Position numbers and translations under genes: made by a program. From positions 1 through 60,319 of the forward strand of contig JAFEER010000294.1 in NCBI GenBank assembly GCA_018240985.1: a DNA stretch of 60,319 bases, written 5' to 3'. Shown here in pieces: positions 47,983 through 57,143 of the stretch. Positions within the stretch are counted from its first letter, which is position 1; each line of letters opens with the position of its first letter. This DNA comes from Pseudomonadota bacterium (GTDB taxonomy: Bacteria; Pseudomonadota; Gammaproteobacteria; Burkholderiales; Burkholderiaceae_C). The notes under the pieces were generated by a model. The model saw only the letters and a list, made by a program, of their open reading frames with translations. It was not told where the DNA came from and made no database searches.

Positions 47983-49272
47983 ATGAGCACTTTGACCGAA
48001 CGGCTGCAGACGCTGATCCGCCCCGGCGACACGCTGTGGTGGGGCCAGGCCACGGCCGAGCCGCTCACCCTCACGCGCGCGCTGGCCCGGCAGCGCCACG
48101 CCATCGCGCGCGGCGGCCGGCTGCGCGTGTTTGTCGGCATGGCCGCGTCCGACACCCTGAAGCCCGAGCAGGCCGATGTGATCGACTTCTTCGGCTACGC
48201 CGCCGGCGGCGCGCACCGCAAGCTGGCCGATGCCGGCGTGCTCGACATCCTGCCCAGCCACTACTCGCATCTGCCCGGCCTGATCCGCGCCGGCCGGCTG
48301 CCGGCCGACGTGGTGCTGCTGCAGCTCTCGCCGCCAGATGAACAAGGCCGCTACAGCCTGGGCCTGGTACAGGAATACCTGCCCGCGGCGCTGGAACGTG
48401 CGCGCGTGGTGATCGGCGAGGTCAACCCGGCCATCCCCTGGACGCATGGCGGCCTGCACCTCAAGGCCAGCGACTTTGCCTTGCTCATTGACGCCGAGCA
48501 TGCGCCGCTGGATCAGCCGCGCGGCGCCATCGGCGCCGCCGAGCAGGCCATCGCGCGCCACATCGCCGGCCTGATCGAGGACGGCGCCACGCTGCAGCTG
48601 GGCGTGGGCAACCTGCCCGAGGCCGTGCTGGCCGCGCTGCACGGCCACCGCGATCTGGGCCTGCACTCGGGCGCCGTGACCGACGGCGTCGCGCAGCTGG
48701 CCGAGGCCGGTGTGCTGACGAATGCCAGCAAGAGCATCGACCAGGGCGTGGGCGTGGGCGGCATCCTGATGGGCAGCGAAACACTGCGCCGCTGGGCGCA
48801 CCGCAACCCGCAGATCGAACTGCGCGGCACCGACTACACGCATGACCCCGAGGTACTGGCGAGCAGCCACAAACTCGCCGCCATCAACGCCGCCATCGAG
48901 GTGGATCTGACCGGCCAGATCAACGCCGAAGTCGCCGCCGGCTGCTACGTGGGCGCCGTGGGCGGCGCGGTGGACTTCCTGCGCGGCGCCGCGCGCAGCA
49001 AGGGCGGCCTGCCCATCGTCGCGCTGCCGGCCACGGCCAAGGGCGCAAGCCGCATCGTGGCGCAGCTCAGCGGCCCGGTGAGCACGCCGCGCAGCGACGC
49101 CGGCCTGATCGTCACCGAGCATGGCGTGGCCGACTTGCGCGGCCAGACGCTGGGGCAGCGCGTGCGCCGGCTGATGGCCATCGCCGCGCCCGAACACCGC
49201 GAGAGCCTGGAGCGCCAGGCCCATGAGACGCTGCGCCGCTGTGGTGCAGTTTTCAAAAATAGTAGCTGTTAG
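47983..49272 (+). CDS. Acetyl-CoA hydrolase/4-hydroxybutyrate CoA-transferase-like protein
   Basis: A 429-aa class I-type CoA transferase of the acetyl-CoA hydrolase family: IRPGDTLWWGQATAEPLTL, NPAIPWTHGG, LQLGVGNLPEAVLAAL, EVDLTGQINAEV and VTEHGVADLRGQT. Where 4-hydroxybutyrate CoA-transferases have the catalytic Glu after HT/HS, this protein reads GLHSGAVTDGV, so the nucleophile may be missing or placed elsewhere; that alignment is by eye. ATG 47983 (MSTLTERLQ) follows a repeat. The last codons and the stop come from a hairpin repeat (49259-49301), so the C-terminus is altered. Confidence 0.82.
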   Translation: MSTLTERLQTLIRPGDTLWWGQATAEPLTLTRALARQRHAIARGGRLRVFVGMAASDTLKPEQADVIDFFGYAAGGAHRKLADAGVLDILPSHYSHLPGLIRAGRLPADVVLLQLSPPDEQGRYSLGLVQEYLPAALERARVVIGEVNPAIPWTHGGLHLKASDFALLIDAEHAPLDQPRGAIGAAEQAIARHIAGLIEDGATLQLGVGNLPEAVLAALHGHRDLGLHSGAVTDGVAQLAEAGVLTNASKSIDQGVGVGGILMGSETLRRWAHRNPQIELRGTDYTHDPEVLASSHKLAAINAAIEVDLTGQINAEVAAGCYVGAVGGAVDFLRGAARSKGGLPIVALPATAKGASRIVAQLSGPVSTPRSDAGLIVTEHGVADLRGQTLGQRVRRLMAIAAPEHRESLERQAHETLRRCGAVFKNSSC

Positions 49273-49301
49273 CGCTTTATCAGTAAGTGCTACAGCTTGA
49301 T
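49259..49301 (+). terminator. Hairpin repeat at the end of the CoA-transferase gene
   Basis: Arms AGCTGTTAGCGCTT and AAGTGCTACAGCT pair with one bulge and one mismatch, with flanking AAAAATAGT and TTGATTT. The CoA-transferase stop codon (49270-49272) lies in its left arm. Related AGCTATT/AAGCGCT motifs occur at 28141-28175, 32424-32456, 43853-43898 and 54142-54184. It could act as a terminator, yet a thiolase starts 28 bp beyond it. Confidence 0.5.
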
Positions 49302-49328
49302 TTCATTCAAAACCCAAGGAGACCCACC

Positions 49329-50537
49329 ATGCGCCGAGCCGCCATCGTCACCCCCGTCCGCACCCCCGTCGCCACCTTTGGCGGCAGCCTGCGCCCCGTA
49401 CCCGTCGAAGAACTGGCAGCGACCACGGTGCGCGCCGTGGTGCAAAGAAGCGGCATCGACCCCGCGCGCATCGACGACGTGGTCATGGCCCAGTCCTACG
49501 CGAGCAGCGAGACGCCCTGCGTCGGCCGCTGGGCGGCGTTGCAGGCGGGGCTGCCGGTCAGCGTGCCCGGCATGCAGCTGGATCGGCGCTGTGGCGGCGG
49601 CCTGCAGGCCATCGTCACGGCCGCGATGATGGTGCAAAGCGGCGCCGCCGACGCGGTGATCGCCGGCGGCGTGGAGAGCATGAGCAACATCGAGTACTAC
49701 AGCACCGACATGCGCTGGGGCGCGCGCTCGGGCAACGTGCGCTTCTATGACCGCCTGGATCGCGGCCGCGAGCGCTCGCAGCCGGTGGAGCGCTTTGGCA
49801 AGATCAGCGGGATGATCGAGACCGCCGAGAACCTGGCGCGCGACTATGGCATCACGCGCGAGCAGGCCGACGCCTACGCCCTGCGCAGCCACCAGAAGGC
49901 CGCCGCCGCCTGGGCCGCGGGCCGCTTTGATGCGGAGGTCATCCCGGTGCAGGTGCCGCAGCGCAAGGGCGACCCGGTGACCTTCGCCAGGGACGAAGGC
50001 TTTCGCGCCGACACCACCATGGAGAGCCTGGCCAAGCTGCGCGTGCTGATGCCGAACGGCACCGTCACCGCCGGCAACGCCAGCCAGCAGAACGACGCCT
50101 CCGCCGCCTGCCTGATCGTGGCCGAGGACAAGCTGGCCGAGCTGGGCCTGACGCCGATGGCCACCCTGGTCGGCTGGGCGGCAGCGGGCTGCGAGCCATC
50201 CCACATGGGCATTGGCCCGGTGCCGGCCGTGAAGAAGCTGCTGGCGCGGCTGAACTTGAAGATCGACGACATGGATCTGGTGGAGCTCAACGAAGCCTTC
50301 GCCTGCCAGGTGCTGTCCGTGCTCAAGGGCTGGGACTGGCAGGATCAGGACGCGATCGAGCACAAGCTCAACGTCAACGGCTCGGGCATCTCGCTGGGCC
50401 ACCCCATCGGCGCCACCGGCGTGCGCATCCTGGCCACGCTGCTGCACGAGCTGCAGCGCCGCCAGGGCCGCTATGGCCTGGAGACCATGTGCATAGGCGG
50501 CGGGCAGGGGATTGCGGCGGTGTTCGAGCGCGTGTGA
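49329..50537 (+). CDS. Acetyl-CoA acyltransferase (thiolase)
   Basis: A 402-aa thiolase. Nucleophilic Cys88 in LDRRCGGGLQAI, NEAFACQVLSVLKG, SGISLGHPIGATG with the catalytic His, and the second Cys in TMCIGGGQG. It would cleave the 3-ketoacyl-CoA made by the SDR/MaoC pair upstream. AAGGAGA before ATG 49329. It is longer than the thiolase at 29934 and not a close copy of it. Confidence 0.93.
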   Translation: MRRAAIVTPVRTPVATFGGSLRPVPVEELAATTVRAVVQRSGIDPARIDDVVMAQSYASSETPCVGRWAALQAGLPVSVPGMQLDRRCGGGLQAIVTAAMMVQSGAADAVIAGGVESMSNIEYYSTDMRWGARSGNVRFYDRLDRGRERSQPVERFGKISGMIETAENLARDYGITREQADAYALRSHQKAAAAWAAGRFDAEVIPVQVPQRKGDPVTFARDEGFRADTTMESLAKLRVLMPNGTVTAGNASQQNDASAACLIVAEDKLAELGLTPMATLVGWAAAGCEPSHMGIGPVPAVKKLLARLNLKIDDMDLVELNEAFACQVLSVLKGWDWQDQDAIEHKLNVNGSGISLGHPIGATGVRILATLLHELQRRQGRYGLETMCIGGGQGIAAVFERV

Positions 50538-50650
50538 GCTGGCCTAAGGCTGCGTAAACCCAGCCTTTGGCAAAAGCAGATTCACATGGCGCCGCTGGCC
50601 GGCGACCATGCGCACTCCCTCATACCTACAGCAGCTACAGGAGACCAACC

Positions 50651-51625
50651 ATGCATCCATCACGCCGCCTCGCCATCGCCGCCCTGGCCCTGGCCCCGCT
50701 GGCCACCACATTGCCCGCCGCGGCCCAGGAGGGCCAGCCCGTGCGCCTCATCGTCGGCTATGCCGCGGGTGGCCCCGTGGATCAGGGCGCGCGCCTGTTC
50801 GGCCAGGCCTTGTCCAAGGAGTTGGGCCAGCCCGTCATGGTGGAGAACAAGACCGGCGCCAACGCCACCATTGCCGGGACCGAGGTGGTGCGCGCCAAGC
50901 CCGACGGCCTGACGCTGTGGTTTGCCGCCAGCCCCACCATCACCATCAGCCCCAACGTGATGAGCAAGATGCCGTTCGATCCGGCCAAGGATCTCGCGCC
51001 CGTGGCGCCCATCCTGAGCTACTACAACGTGCTGGTCGTGAACAACAACGAGCCCTACAAGAACGTCAAGGAACTCGTGGCCTACGCCAAGGCGAATCCG
51101 GGCAAGCTGGCCTATGGCTCGGCCGGCGTGGGTGGCTCCAACCACCTGGGCGCGCTGCTGTTTTCCAAGCGCAGCGGCATCGACATGAACCACATCCCCT
51201 ACAAGGGCAACGCGCCGGCGATGACGGACGTGATCGGCGGCCAGCTCAACATGATGCTGGACATCGTCAGCACCGCCAGCACCTATATCCACAGCGGCAA
51301 GGTGCGCGCCATTGCCGTCACCTCGCCGCAGCGCAATGCGTCGCTGCCCGACGTGCCCACCTTTGCCGAGTCGGGCATTGCAGGCCTGGAGGGCTTCGAC
51401 GTGGGCGGCTGGTACGGCGTCTATGGCCCCAAGGGCATGTCGCCCGAACTGGTGACCAGGCTGAACAAGGCCGTCAACGCCGCGCTGGCCCAGCCCGATC
51501 TGAAGAAGCGCTACAAGGAACTGGGCTACGACGAGTGGACGGGCAGCCCGCAGACGCTGGCCGAGCGCGCCGCCAAGGAGCGCACCATGTGGGCCACGGT
51601 GACCCAGGGCATCACCGTAGACTGA
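50651..51625 (+). CDS. Bug/TTT-family periplasmic solute receptor
   Basis: A 324-aa receptor: signal peptide RRLAIAALALAPLATTLPA cut before AQEGQPVRL, then IVGYAAGGPVDQGARL, VENKTGANATIAG, MNHIPYKGNAPAM and AIAVTSPQRNASLPDVPTF. ATG 50651 has GGAGA 5 nt upstream. Its stop is 1 bp before the ligase start at 51627, so the two are cotranscribed: uptake followed by CoA activation of the same acid is the simplest reading. Confidence 0.9.
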   Translation: MHPSRRLAIAALALAPLATTLPAAAQEGQPVRLIVGYAAGGPVDQGARLFGQALSKELGQPVMVENKTGANATIAGTEVVRAKPDGLTLWFAASPTITISPNVMSKMPFDPAKDLAPVAPILSYYNVLVVNNNEPYKNVKELVAYAKANPGKLAYGSAGVGGSNHLGALLFSKRSGIDMNHIPYKGNAPAMTDVIGGQLNMMLDIVSTASTYIHSGKVRAIAVTSPQRNASLPDVPTFAESGIAGLEGFDVGGWYGVYGPKGMSPELVTRLNKAVNAALAQPDLKKRYKELGYDEWTGSPQTLAERAAKERTMWATVTQGITVD

Positions 51626-51626
51626 T

Positions 51627-53135
51627 ATGGCAGAGCGCATCCACCAACTGCTCGATCGCTGGCTGGCCGAGGTGCCCGGTCGGCCCTTCATCCATTTGCC
51701 GGACGGCCGCAGCCTGAGCTTTGCCGACCTGGGCGCGCTCGCCGATGCGGCCGAGGCCGAGCTGCGATCCTTAAGCGTGCGCGCCGGCGACCGCGTGCTG
51801 GTCGTGGCCGAGAACTGTCCCGAGCATGCCGCGCTCATCCTGGCCTGCAGCCGCGTCGGCGCCTGGTCCTGCGGCGTGAACGCGCGCATGGCGCCGGGTG
51901 AGGTCGATGCGTTTGCCGAAAAGGCCGATGCGCGCGTGCTCTACTTCACCGCCAGCGGCTCGCGCGCCGCGGCCGAACATGCGCGTCGCCATCGGGCCGT
52001 GGATTCGGTCTTGAACGGCATGCAGCATGGCGCCGTGCGTGCGCAGGCCACCGTGGAGCCGCAGCCCTTGCAGGACGAGGTGGCGGCGCTGATCTTCACC
52101 TCGGGCACCACGGGTCATCCGAAGGGCGTGATGGTCACGCACCAGGCGCTGATCCACTTCGCGCGCGTGTCCGCCGCGTCGCGCCAGCTGGGCCCGCAGG
52201 ATCGCTGCTACGCCTTCGTGCCCATGACGCATGTCTTCGGCATGGCCACGGTGCTGCTGACATCGCTGTATGCCGGCGCGCAGCTGGTGCTGCGCCCGCA
52301 GTTCGAGCCGGCAGACCTGCTCGACGCGCTGGCCCGCCACGGCGTGACGCAGCTGCAGGGCCCGCCGGCGCTGTTCTCGCGCCTGCTGGCCTACCTGCAT
52401 GAGCAGGGCATCGCCCACCCCGAGGCGCCGCAGCTGCGCTATGTCTACACCGGCGCCGGCCCGCTCGATCTGACTTTGAAGCAACGCGTGGAGGCCGCCT
52501 TCGGCCAGACGCTGCACCACGGCTATGGCCTGTCGGAATACGCGGGCTCGGTGCACCTGACGCGCCTCTCCGAGCGGCGCCCGGACACCAGCGTGGGCTA
52601 TGTGGTGGAGGACGCCGAGGTGCAGGTCACCGACCCGGCCAGCGGCCGGCCCCTGCCTACGGGCGAGCGCGGCGAGCTGTGGATGCGCGGGCGCGGCCTG
52701 ATGCGCGGCTACTTCCGCGACCCGGCGGCGACCGCTGCGGTGATGAAGCCCGGCGGCTGGTACGCCAGCGGCGACCTGGGCGAGCTGCATGCCGATGGCG
52801 CGCTGTTCGTCGTCGGGCGCCTCAAGGAAATGATCATCCGCTCGGGCTTCAACGTCTATCCGGCCGAGGTCGAGCTGGCGCTGAACCAGCTGCCCGGCGT
52901 GCAGCGCAGCGCCGTCGTCGGCCGCCCTGCGGCAGACGGCAACGAGGAGGTCATCGCCTTCGTTGAACTTAGCCCCGGCGCCAGCTTCGACGAGGCCGCC
53001 GCCCGCGCGCGACTGCGCGAGCAGTTGGCGCCGTATAAGCAGCCGAGCCACATCGTTACCGTGGCCGAGCTGCCCACCAGCCACAACGGCAAGGTGCTCA
53101 AGCGCCGCCTACAGGAGCAGGCCAGCCATATTTGA
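51627..53135 (+). CDS. AMP-dependent acyl-CoA ligase
   Basis: A 502-aa ANL ligase. P-loop LIFTSGTTGHPKGVMVTH near residue 155, A5 HHGYGLSEYAG, A7 WYASGDLGELHADGALFVVG and the C-terminal Lys in HNGKVLKRRL. It is sandwiched between two receptor genes with gaps of 1 and 15 bp, so it belongs to a compact uptake-and-activation operon. The substrate is unknown; short or medium-chain or aromatic acids are all possible. Confidence 0.9.
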   Translation: MAERIHQLLDRWLAEVPGRPFIHLPDGRSLSFADLGALADAAEAELRSLSVRAGDRVLVVAENCPEHAALILACSRVGAWSCGVNARMAPGEVDAFAEKADARVLYFTASGSRAAAEHARRHRAVDSVLNGMQHGAVRAQATVEPQPLQDEVAALIFTSGTTGHPKGVMVTHQALIHFARVSAASRQLGPQDRCYAFVPMTHVFGMATVLLTSLYAGAQLVLRPQFEPADLLDALARHGVTQLQGPPALFSRLLAYLHEQGIAHPEAPQLRYVYTGAGPLDLTLKQRVEAAFGQTLHHGYGLSEYAGSVHLTRLSERRPDTSVGYVVEDAEVQVTDPASGRPLPTGERGELWMRGRGLMRGYFRDPAATAAVMKPGGWYASGDLGELHADGALFVVGRLKEMIIRSGFNVYPAEVELALNQLPGVQRSAVVGRPAADGNEEVIAFVELSPGASFDEAAARARLREQLAPYKQPSHIVTVAELPTSHNGKVLKRRLQEQASHI

Positions 53136-53150
53136 ATCAAGGAGACAGAC

Positions 53151-54137
53151 ATGCCTACCCCCACCTTCACGCGTCGCCAACTGGTCGCCGGCGGCCTGCT
53201 GGCCGCCGCCACGCAGCCCTTTGCCGCACTGGCCAGCGACGCCTGGCCCACCAAGCCCGTGCGCTTCATCGTGCCCTTTCCGCCCGGCGGCCCGGTGGAC
53301 ACCACGGCCCGCGCCGCGAGCGTGAAGCTGGCCGAGATCTGGAAGACGCCCACCGTGATCGACAACCGCGCCGGCGCCGGCGGCGTGGTCGGCGCGCAGG
53401 CCGCGGCGCGCGAGGCGCCCGACGGCTACGCCCTGTTCATGGGCGCCATCCACCACTCGGTCAACCCCACGCTGATGGGCAAGCTACCCTACGACATCGA
53501 GAATGACTTCGCGCCCATCAGCTTCGCCGCCATGTTCCCGGTGTTCATCGTCGCCCATCCCTCGGTGCCGGCCAACACCCTGCAGGAGCTCATCGTCCTG
53601 GCGAAGAAGCCGGGCAGCAAGCTGAGCTATGGCTCCTCGGGCAACGGCGGCGGCACGCATCTGGCGGGCGAGCTGTTCAACATGGAGGCCGGAACCAAGC
53701 TACAGCATGTGCCCTACAAGGGCAGCGCCCCGGCCATGAACGATCTGCTCGGCGGCCAGGTGCAGCTCATGTTCAGCGACGCGCCCACGGCACTGCCGCA
53801 GATCAAGGCCGGCCGCGTCAAGGTGCTCGCCGTGGCCAGCCGCAAGCGCTCGGCCATGCTGCCCGACGTGCCCTCGGCCGCCGAGGCAGGTCTTCCAAAC
53901 TACGAGGCCTATTCCTGGGCCGCGCTGTTCGCCCCGGCCAAGACGCCCCAGGCGGTGCTGGACAAGATCAACGCCGACTTCAACACCGCCTTCAAGGACT
54001 CCGCCGTGCGCCAGCGCCTGCTGGAAGCCGGCGCCGAGGCCGCGCCGGGCACGCAGCAGGAGATGCGCCAGTTCCTGCAGGCCGAGATCGCCAAGTGGGC
54101 CAGGGTGATCAAGACGGCTGGCATCACGACGGGGTGA
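53151..54137 (+). CDS. Bug/TTT-family periplasmic solute receptor
   Basis: A 328-aa receptor. The leader TRRQLVAGGLLAAATQPFAA has paired Arg like a Tat signal but a weak motif. The body shows WPTKPVRFIVPFPPGGPVD, DNRAGAGGVVG, LQHVPYKGSAPAM and VLAVASRKRSAMLPDVPSA. AAGGAGA before the ATG. It is the last gene of the ligase operon, closed by a hairpin at 54142-54184. Confidence 0.9.
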   Translation: MPTPTFTRRQLVAGGLLAAATQPFAALASDAWPTKPVRFIVPFPPGGPVDTTARAASVKLAEIWKTPTVIDNRAGAGGVVGAQAAAREAPDGYALFMGAIHHSVNPTLMGKLPYDIENDFAPISFAAMFPVFIVAHPSVPANTLQELIVLAKKPGSKLSYGSSGNGGGTHLAGELFNMEAGTKLQHVPYKGSAPAMNDLLGGQVQLMFSDAPTALPQIKAGRVKVLAVASRKRSAMLPDVPSAAEAGLPNYEAYSWAALFAPAKTPQAVLDKINADFNTAFKDSAVRQRLLEAGAEAAPGTQQEMRQFLQAEIAKWARVIKTAGITTG

Positions 54138-54141
54138 ATGA

Positions 54142-54184
54142 AAATAGCTTCTGGCGTTTTATGGTAAAGCGTCAGAAGCTATTT
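54142..54184. terminator. Bidirectional terminator hairpin
   Basis: AAATAGCTTCTGGCGTTT and AAAGCGTCAGAAGCTATTT pair almost completely, with one mismatch and one bulge. It lies 4 bp after the stop of the receptor gene and in front of the convergent receptor gene's end. Both flanks are T/A-rich, so it can work in both directions. Confidence 0.7.
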
Positions 54185-54232
54185 GTTTGATAGTGAATTG
54201 ACGGCGGGGGGCGTCGCCCTCCCGCAGCATTG

Positions 54233-55234
54233 TCAAGCTGCCAGGTTCTTGCGCCCCAGCACCTTCAGCAAGTCGGCGACACGGTCGATCATTTCCTTGA
54301 ATGCTGCGTCTGCCAGCGCCTGGGATTCCGTGGGCTGGGCTACCTTGCGCCCCTCGGCCTCCAGTCGGCCACGGATTTCGGGCTTGACCACGGCCTCGCC
54401 AATGGCCTTGCGCAGCGCGGCCACGCGGTGGGCAGGCGTGCCCTTGCGCATGAAGTAGCCGCCGCCGATCTCATGCACGAAGTCGGGAATCTGCTTGCTC
54501 TGGGTGATGGGGGCGATGTGCTTGAGGCCTGGCGCCATGTCCTTGGAGAAGCTGGAGATGATCTTCAGCCGGCCTTGATCTTGCATGCCGTCAAAACTGG
54601 TCTGGTAGGCCAGGATGGCAAAGTCCACCTGCCCACCGGCAAGATCCTGCAGCGCCGGCGCAGCCCCCTTGTAGGGTACGTGCAGGAAGGGCAGCTTAAG
54701 GCGCGCCGCTAATGCATCGCCCATCAGGTGGTAGAGCGAGTCGATGCCGACCGATGCATAGGTCAGCGGCTTGTCCTTTTGTTGCCGCGCATAGTCCAGG
54801 AATTCATCCATGGTCTGGGCGGGTATGCCGTTGCGCACCAGCAGCACGATGGAGGCGGTGGTGATCTGCGCCGAAAAGACGAAATCCGATGGCTTGTAGC
54901 GCGCCGCCGGGTTCAGCATGGGCGGCAGGATCACCTCGTTGGGCGAGCCGTGCAGAAACGTATAGCCATCGGCTGGCGCGCTCAGCACCTTGTTGGCGCC
55001 GATCAGCCCGGTGCCGCCGCCATAGTTCTCCACGATCACCTGCTGCTTGAGGCTTTGCGTGAAGGACTCGGCAAAGATGCGCGCCGATGCGTCACTGGCG
55101 CCGCCCGCTGGGTAGGGCACGACCAGGGTCAGGGGCTTGGCGGGGAAGTCATCGGCAGCCCAGGCGGGCAGCCCAGCCACGGCGCAGGCGGTGCCGGTGG
55201 ATTGCAGGAAATGGCGGCGGGTCAACGTAGTCAT
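54233..55234 (-). CDS. Bug/TTT-family periplasmic solute receptor
   Basis: A 333-aa receptor: TRRHFLQSTGTACAVAGLPA leader (paired Arg, Tat-like), then FPAKPLTLVVPYPAGGASD, VENYGGGTGLIG, LHVPYKGAAPALQDLAGGQV and a C-terminus ending KVLGRKNLAA. AAGGAGA 7 nt before ATG 55234. It follows the M20 hydrolase on the same strand with a 25-bp gap, so its ligand is probably the N-acyl or amide compound hydrolysed by that enzyme. Confidence 0.9.
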   Translation of the reverse strand: MTTLTRRHFLQSTGTACAVAGLPAWAADDFPAKPLTLVVPYPAGGASDASARIFAESFTQSLKQQVIVENYGGGTGLIGANKVLSAPADGYTFLHGSPNEVILPPMLNPAARYKPSDFVFSAQITTASIVLLVRNGIPAQTMDEFLDYARQQKDKPLTYASVGIDSLYHLMGDALAARLKLPFLHVPYKGAAPALQDLAGGQVDFAILAYQTSFDGMQDQGRLKIISSFSKDMAPGLKHIAPITQSKQIPDFVHEIGGGYFMRKGTPAHRVAALRKAIGEAVVKPEIRGRLEAEGRKVAQPTESQALADAAFKEMIDRVADLLKVLGRKNLAA

Positions 55235-55259
55235 GGGTGTCTCCTTTTGTTCAAAAAAA

Positions 55260-56441
55260 TCAGACGAGGCAGCTTTGGGCCAGATGTACCCACAGCGCGG
55301 CGCCTATGGGCAGGGCCTGGTCGTTGAAGTCGTACTTGGGGTTGTGCACGTTGCAACCGCCGTCCTCGCCCGTGCCGTTGCCTAGGCGGATGTAGGCGCC
55401 CGGGCGGTGCTCCAGCATGTAGGCAAAGTCTTCGCTGCCCATGACGGGTGGGCGCGCCAACACGTTGGTCGCACCCAGCAGGCGTATGGCGGCCTGGCGC
55501 AGGGTCTCGGTCTGCTCCGCATGGTTGACCAGCACCGGGTATTTGCGCTCGTACAGCACCTCGGCTTGCAGCTGGTAGCTCTGCGCCTGCGCGGTGACGA
55601 ACTCACGGATACGCTGCTCCACCAGTGTGCGCACCTTGGGGTCGAGGGTGCGCACACCGATCTTGAGCTGTGCGCTCTCGGGCACCACGTTGTAGGCCTC
55701 TCCACCTTGGATGGAGCCCACGGTGATCACGGCCGAGTGGAGGGCGTCGATCTCGCGCGAGACGATGGATTGCAGGCCCAGCGTGATGCTGGCCGCGCAT
55801 TGCATGGGGTCGATGCCATGGTGCGGCATGGCGCCATGCGCGCCGCGCCCGCGCAGCGTTACCGTGGCGCGGTCGAAGGACGCCATCAACGGGCCGGGGC
55901 TGATGGCCATCTGGCCCACGGGCAGACCGGGCGAGTTGTGCAGCGCATAGATCTCGTCGCAGGGAAACAGCGTGAATAGCCCGTCGTCCACCATGCGCAG
56001 CGCCCCGCCCTCGTTTTCCTCGGCGGGCTGGAAGATCAGGTGCAGCGTGCCGTTGAAATCGGCCGATTCGGCCAGGTAGCGGGCCGCGCACAGCAGCATG
56101 GCGGTGTGGCCGTCATGGCCGCAGGCGTGCATCTTGCCGGCGTGGCGGCTGGCGTAGGCCAGGCCGGTTTTTTCCAGTATGGGCAGCGCATCCATGTCGG
56201 CGCGTATGCCCAGCGTGCGGCTGCCGCTGCCCTTGCGCAGCGTGCCCACGACGCCGGTGCCACCCAGGCCGCGGTGCACCTGGTAGCCCCAGGCCGCCAG
56301 GCGCTCGGCCACCAGGTCGCTGGTGCGGCGCTCTTCAAAGGCCAGCTCCGGGTGGGCGTGAATGTCGCGCCGGATAGCGATGAACTCCGGCGACAGGGCG
56401 AGCATGGCGTTTCGCAATGCTTCAGAGGCTGATGAATCCAT
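55260..56441 (-). CDS. M20-family amidohydrolase (hippurate hydrolase/IAA-amino acid hydrolase-like)
   Basis: A 393-aa metallo-amidohydrolase that should split an N-acyl amino acid. Zn-binding and catalytic parts: RRDIHAHPELAFEE, IRADMDALPI, HACGHDGHTAMLL, FQPAEENEGGALRM, and the C-terminal MGSEDFAYML. The dimerisation domain sits between. ATG 56441 is chosen because the upstream 31 codons show no conservation. It is first in a two-gene unit with the receptor at 54233. Confidence 0.9.
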   Translation of the reverse strand: MDSSASEALRNAMLALSPEFIAIRRDIHAHPELAFEERRTSDLVAERLAAWGYQVHRGLGGTGVVGTLRKGSGSRTLGIRADMDALPILEKTGLAYASRHAGKMHACGHDGHTAMLLCAARYLAESADFNGTLHLIFQPAEENEGGALRMVDDGLFTLFPCDEIYALHNSPGLPVGQMAISPGPLMASFDRATVTLRGRGAHGAMPHHGIDPMQCAASITLGLQSIVSREIDALHSAVITVGSIQGGEAYNVVPESAQLKIGVRTLDPKVRTLVEQRIREFVTAQAQSYQLQAEVLYERKYPVLVNHAEQTETLRQAAIRLLGATNVLARPPVMGSEDFAYMLEHRPGAYIRLGNGTGEDGGCNVHNPKYDFNDQALPIGAALWVHLAQSCLV

Positions 56442-56747
56442 GGGTGTGGTGGCTGTTCGTTGGGTTGGCGCCGCAGGCAGAAAAACATGCATGCAGGGAG
56501 AGCCAGGAATCCTATGCCGGTTCGCTGTCGTCACCTATTCACCTTTCGCAAACGCGCGCTTGCCGAATGACGTATCCGTATTTGCACCGATGCGCCGCTT
56601 TGCAGGGCGGCGCCTCCTCCATGCCGGATCTTCTGGGCGGCACGCCGCCGGTGTCATGAAGGCACCCTTTCAGATTGCCGAATTGATGCGCTGCGGTGAT
56701 GAGGGCATGCTGGCAGTCACCATGACAGTCGTATCCCAAAGACCCAC
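56442..56747. other. Divergent spacer, no gene seen
   Basis: A 306-bp stretch between the M20 gene and the DUF35 gene. Short open frames on both strands have no recognisable pattern or ribosome site. GGCGGCACGCCGCCGG and CGCCGCTTTGCAGGGCGGCG are local stems. It should hold both promoters, but none stands out. Confidence 0.5.
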
Positions 56748-57143
56748 ATGCACATGAACGTACAAACCCATTACCAGGCCGAGCTCGATGCCGGCCGCTT
56801 CTGCCTGCAGCGCTGCCCGCAGTGCCAGCAGCACAACTTCCCGCCGCGCGAGCTGTGCCCGCATTGCGGCGCCGGCAACCTGGCCTGGGTGCGCGCCAGC
56901 GGCCAGGGCGTGGTCTATTCCACCAGCACCATTGCGCGCAAGGCGGATGCCGGCGGCAACTACAACGTGGCGCTGATCGACCTGCATGAAGGCGTGCGCA
57001 TGATGAGCCGCGTCGAGGGTCTGGCACCCGAGGCCGTGGCGATTGGCCAGCGCGTGCAGGCCCAGGTGGCGCACAAGGACGGGCGCGGCCTGGTGCTGTT
57101 CACGCCGGTGCAGACACAAGACAGCATGGGAGGTGCAGCATGA
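56748..57143 (+). CDS. DUF35 OB-fold protein with zinc ribbon
   Basis: A 131-aa acyl-CoA-associated OB-fold protein. The N-terminal rubredoxin-like zinc ribbon has CPQC (Cys23, Cys26) and CPHC (Cys37, Cys40). The OB domain follows (ASGQGVVYSTSTIARKADA). Such proteins form complexes with thiolase-like partners and help bind the CoA ester. The ATG overlap (ATGA) with the thiolase-like gene at 57140 supports a complex. ATG 56754 is an alternative start. Confidence 0.88.
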   Translation: MHMNVQTHYQAELDAGRFCLQRCPQCQQHNFPPRELCPHCGAGNLAWVRASGQGVVYSTSTIARKADAGGNYNVALIDLHEGVRMMSRVEGLAPEAVAIGQRVQAQVAHKDGRGLVLFTPVQTQDSMGGAA

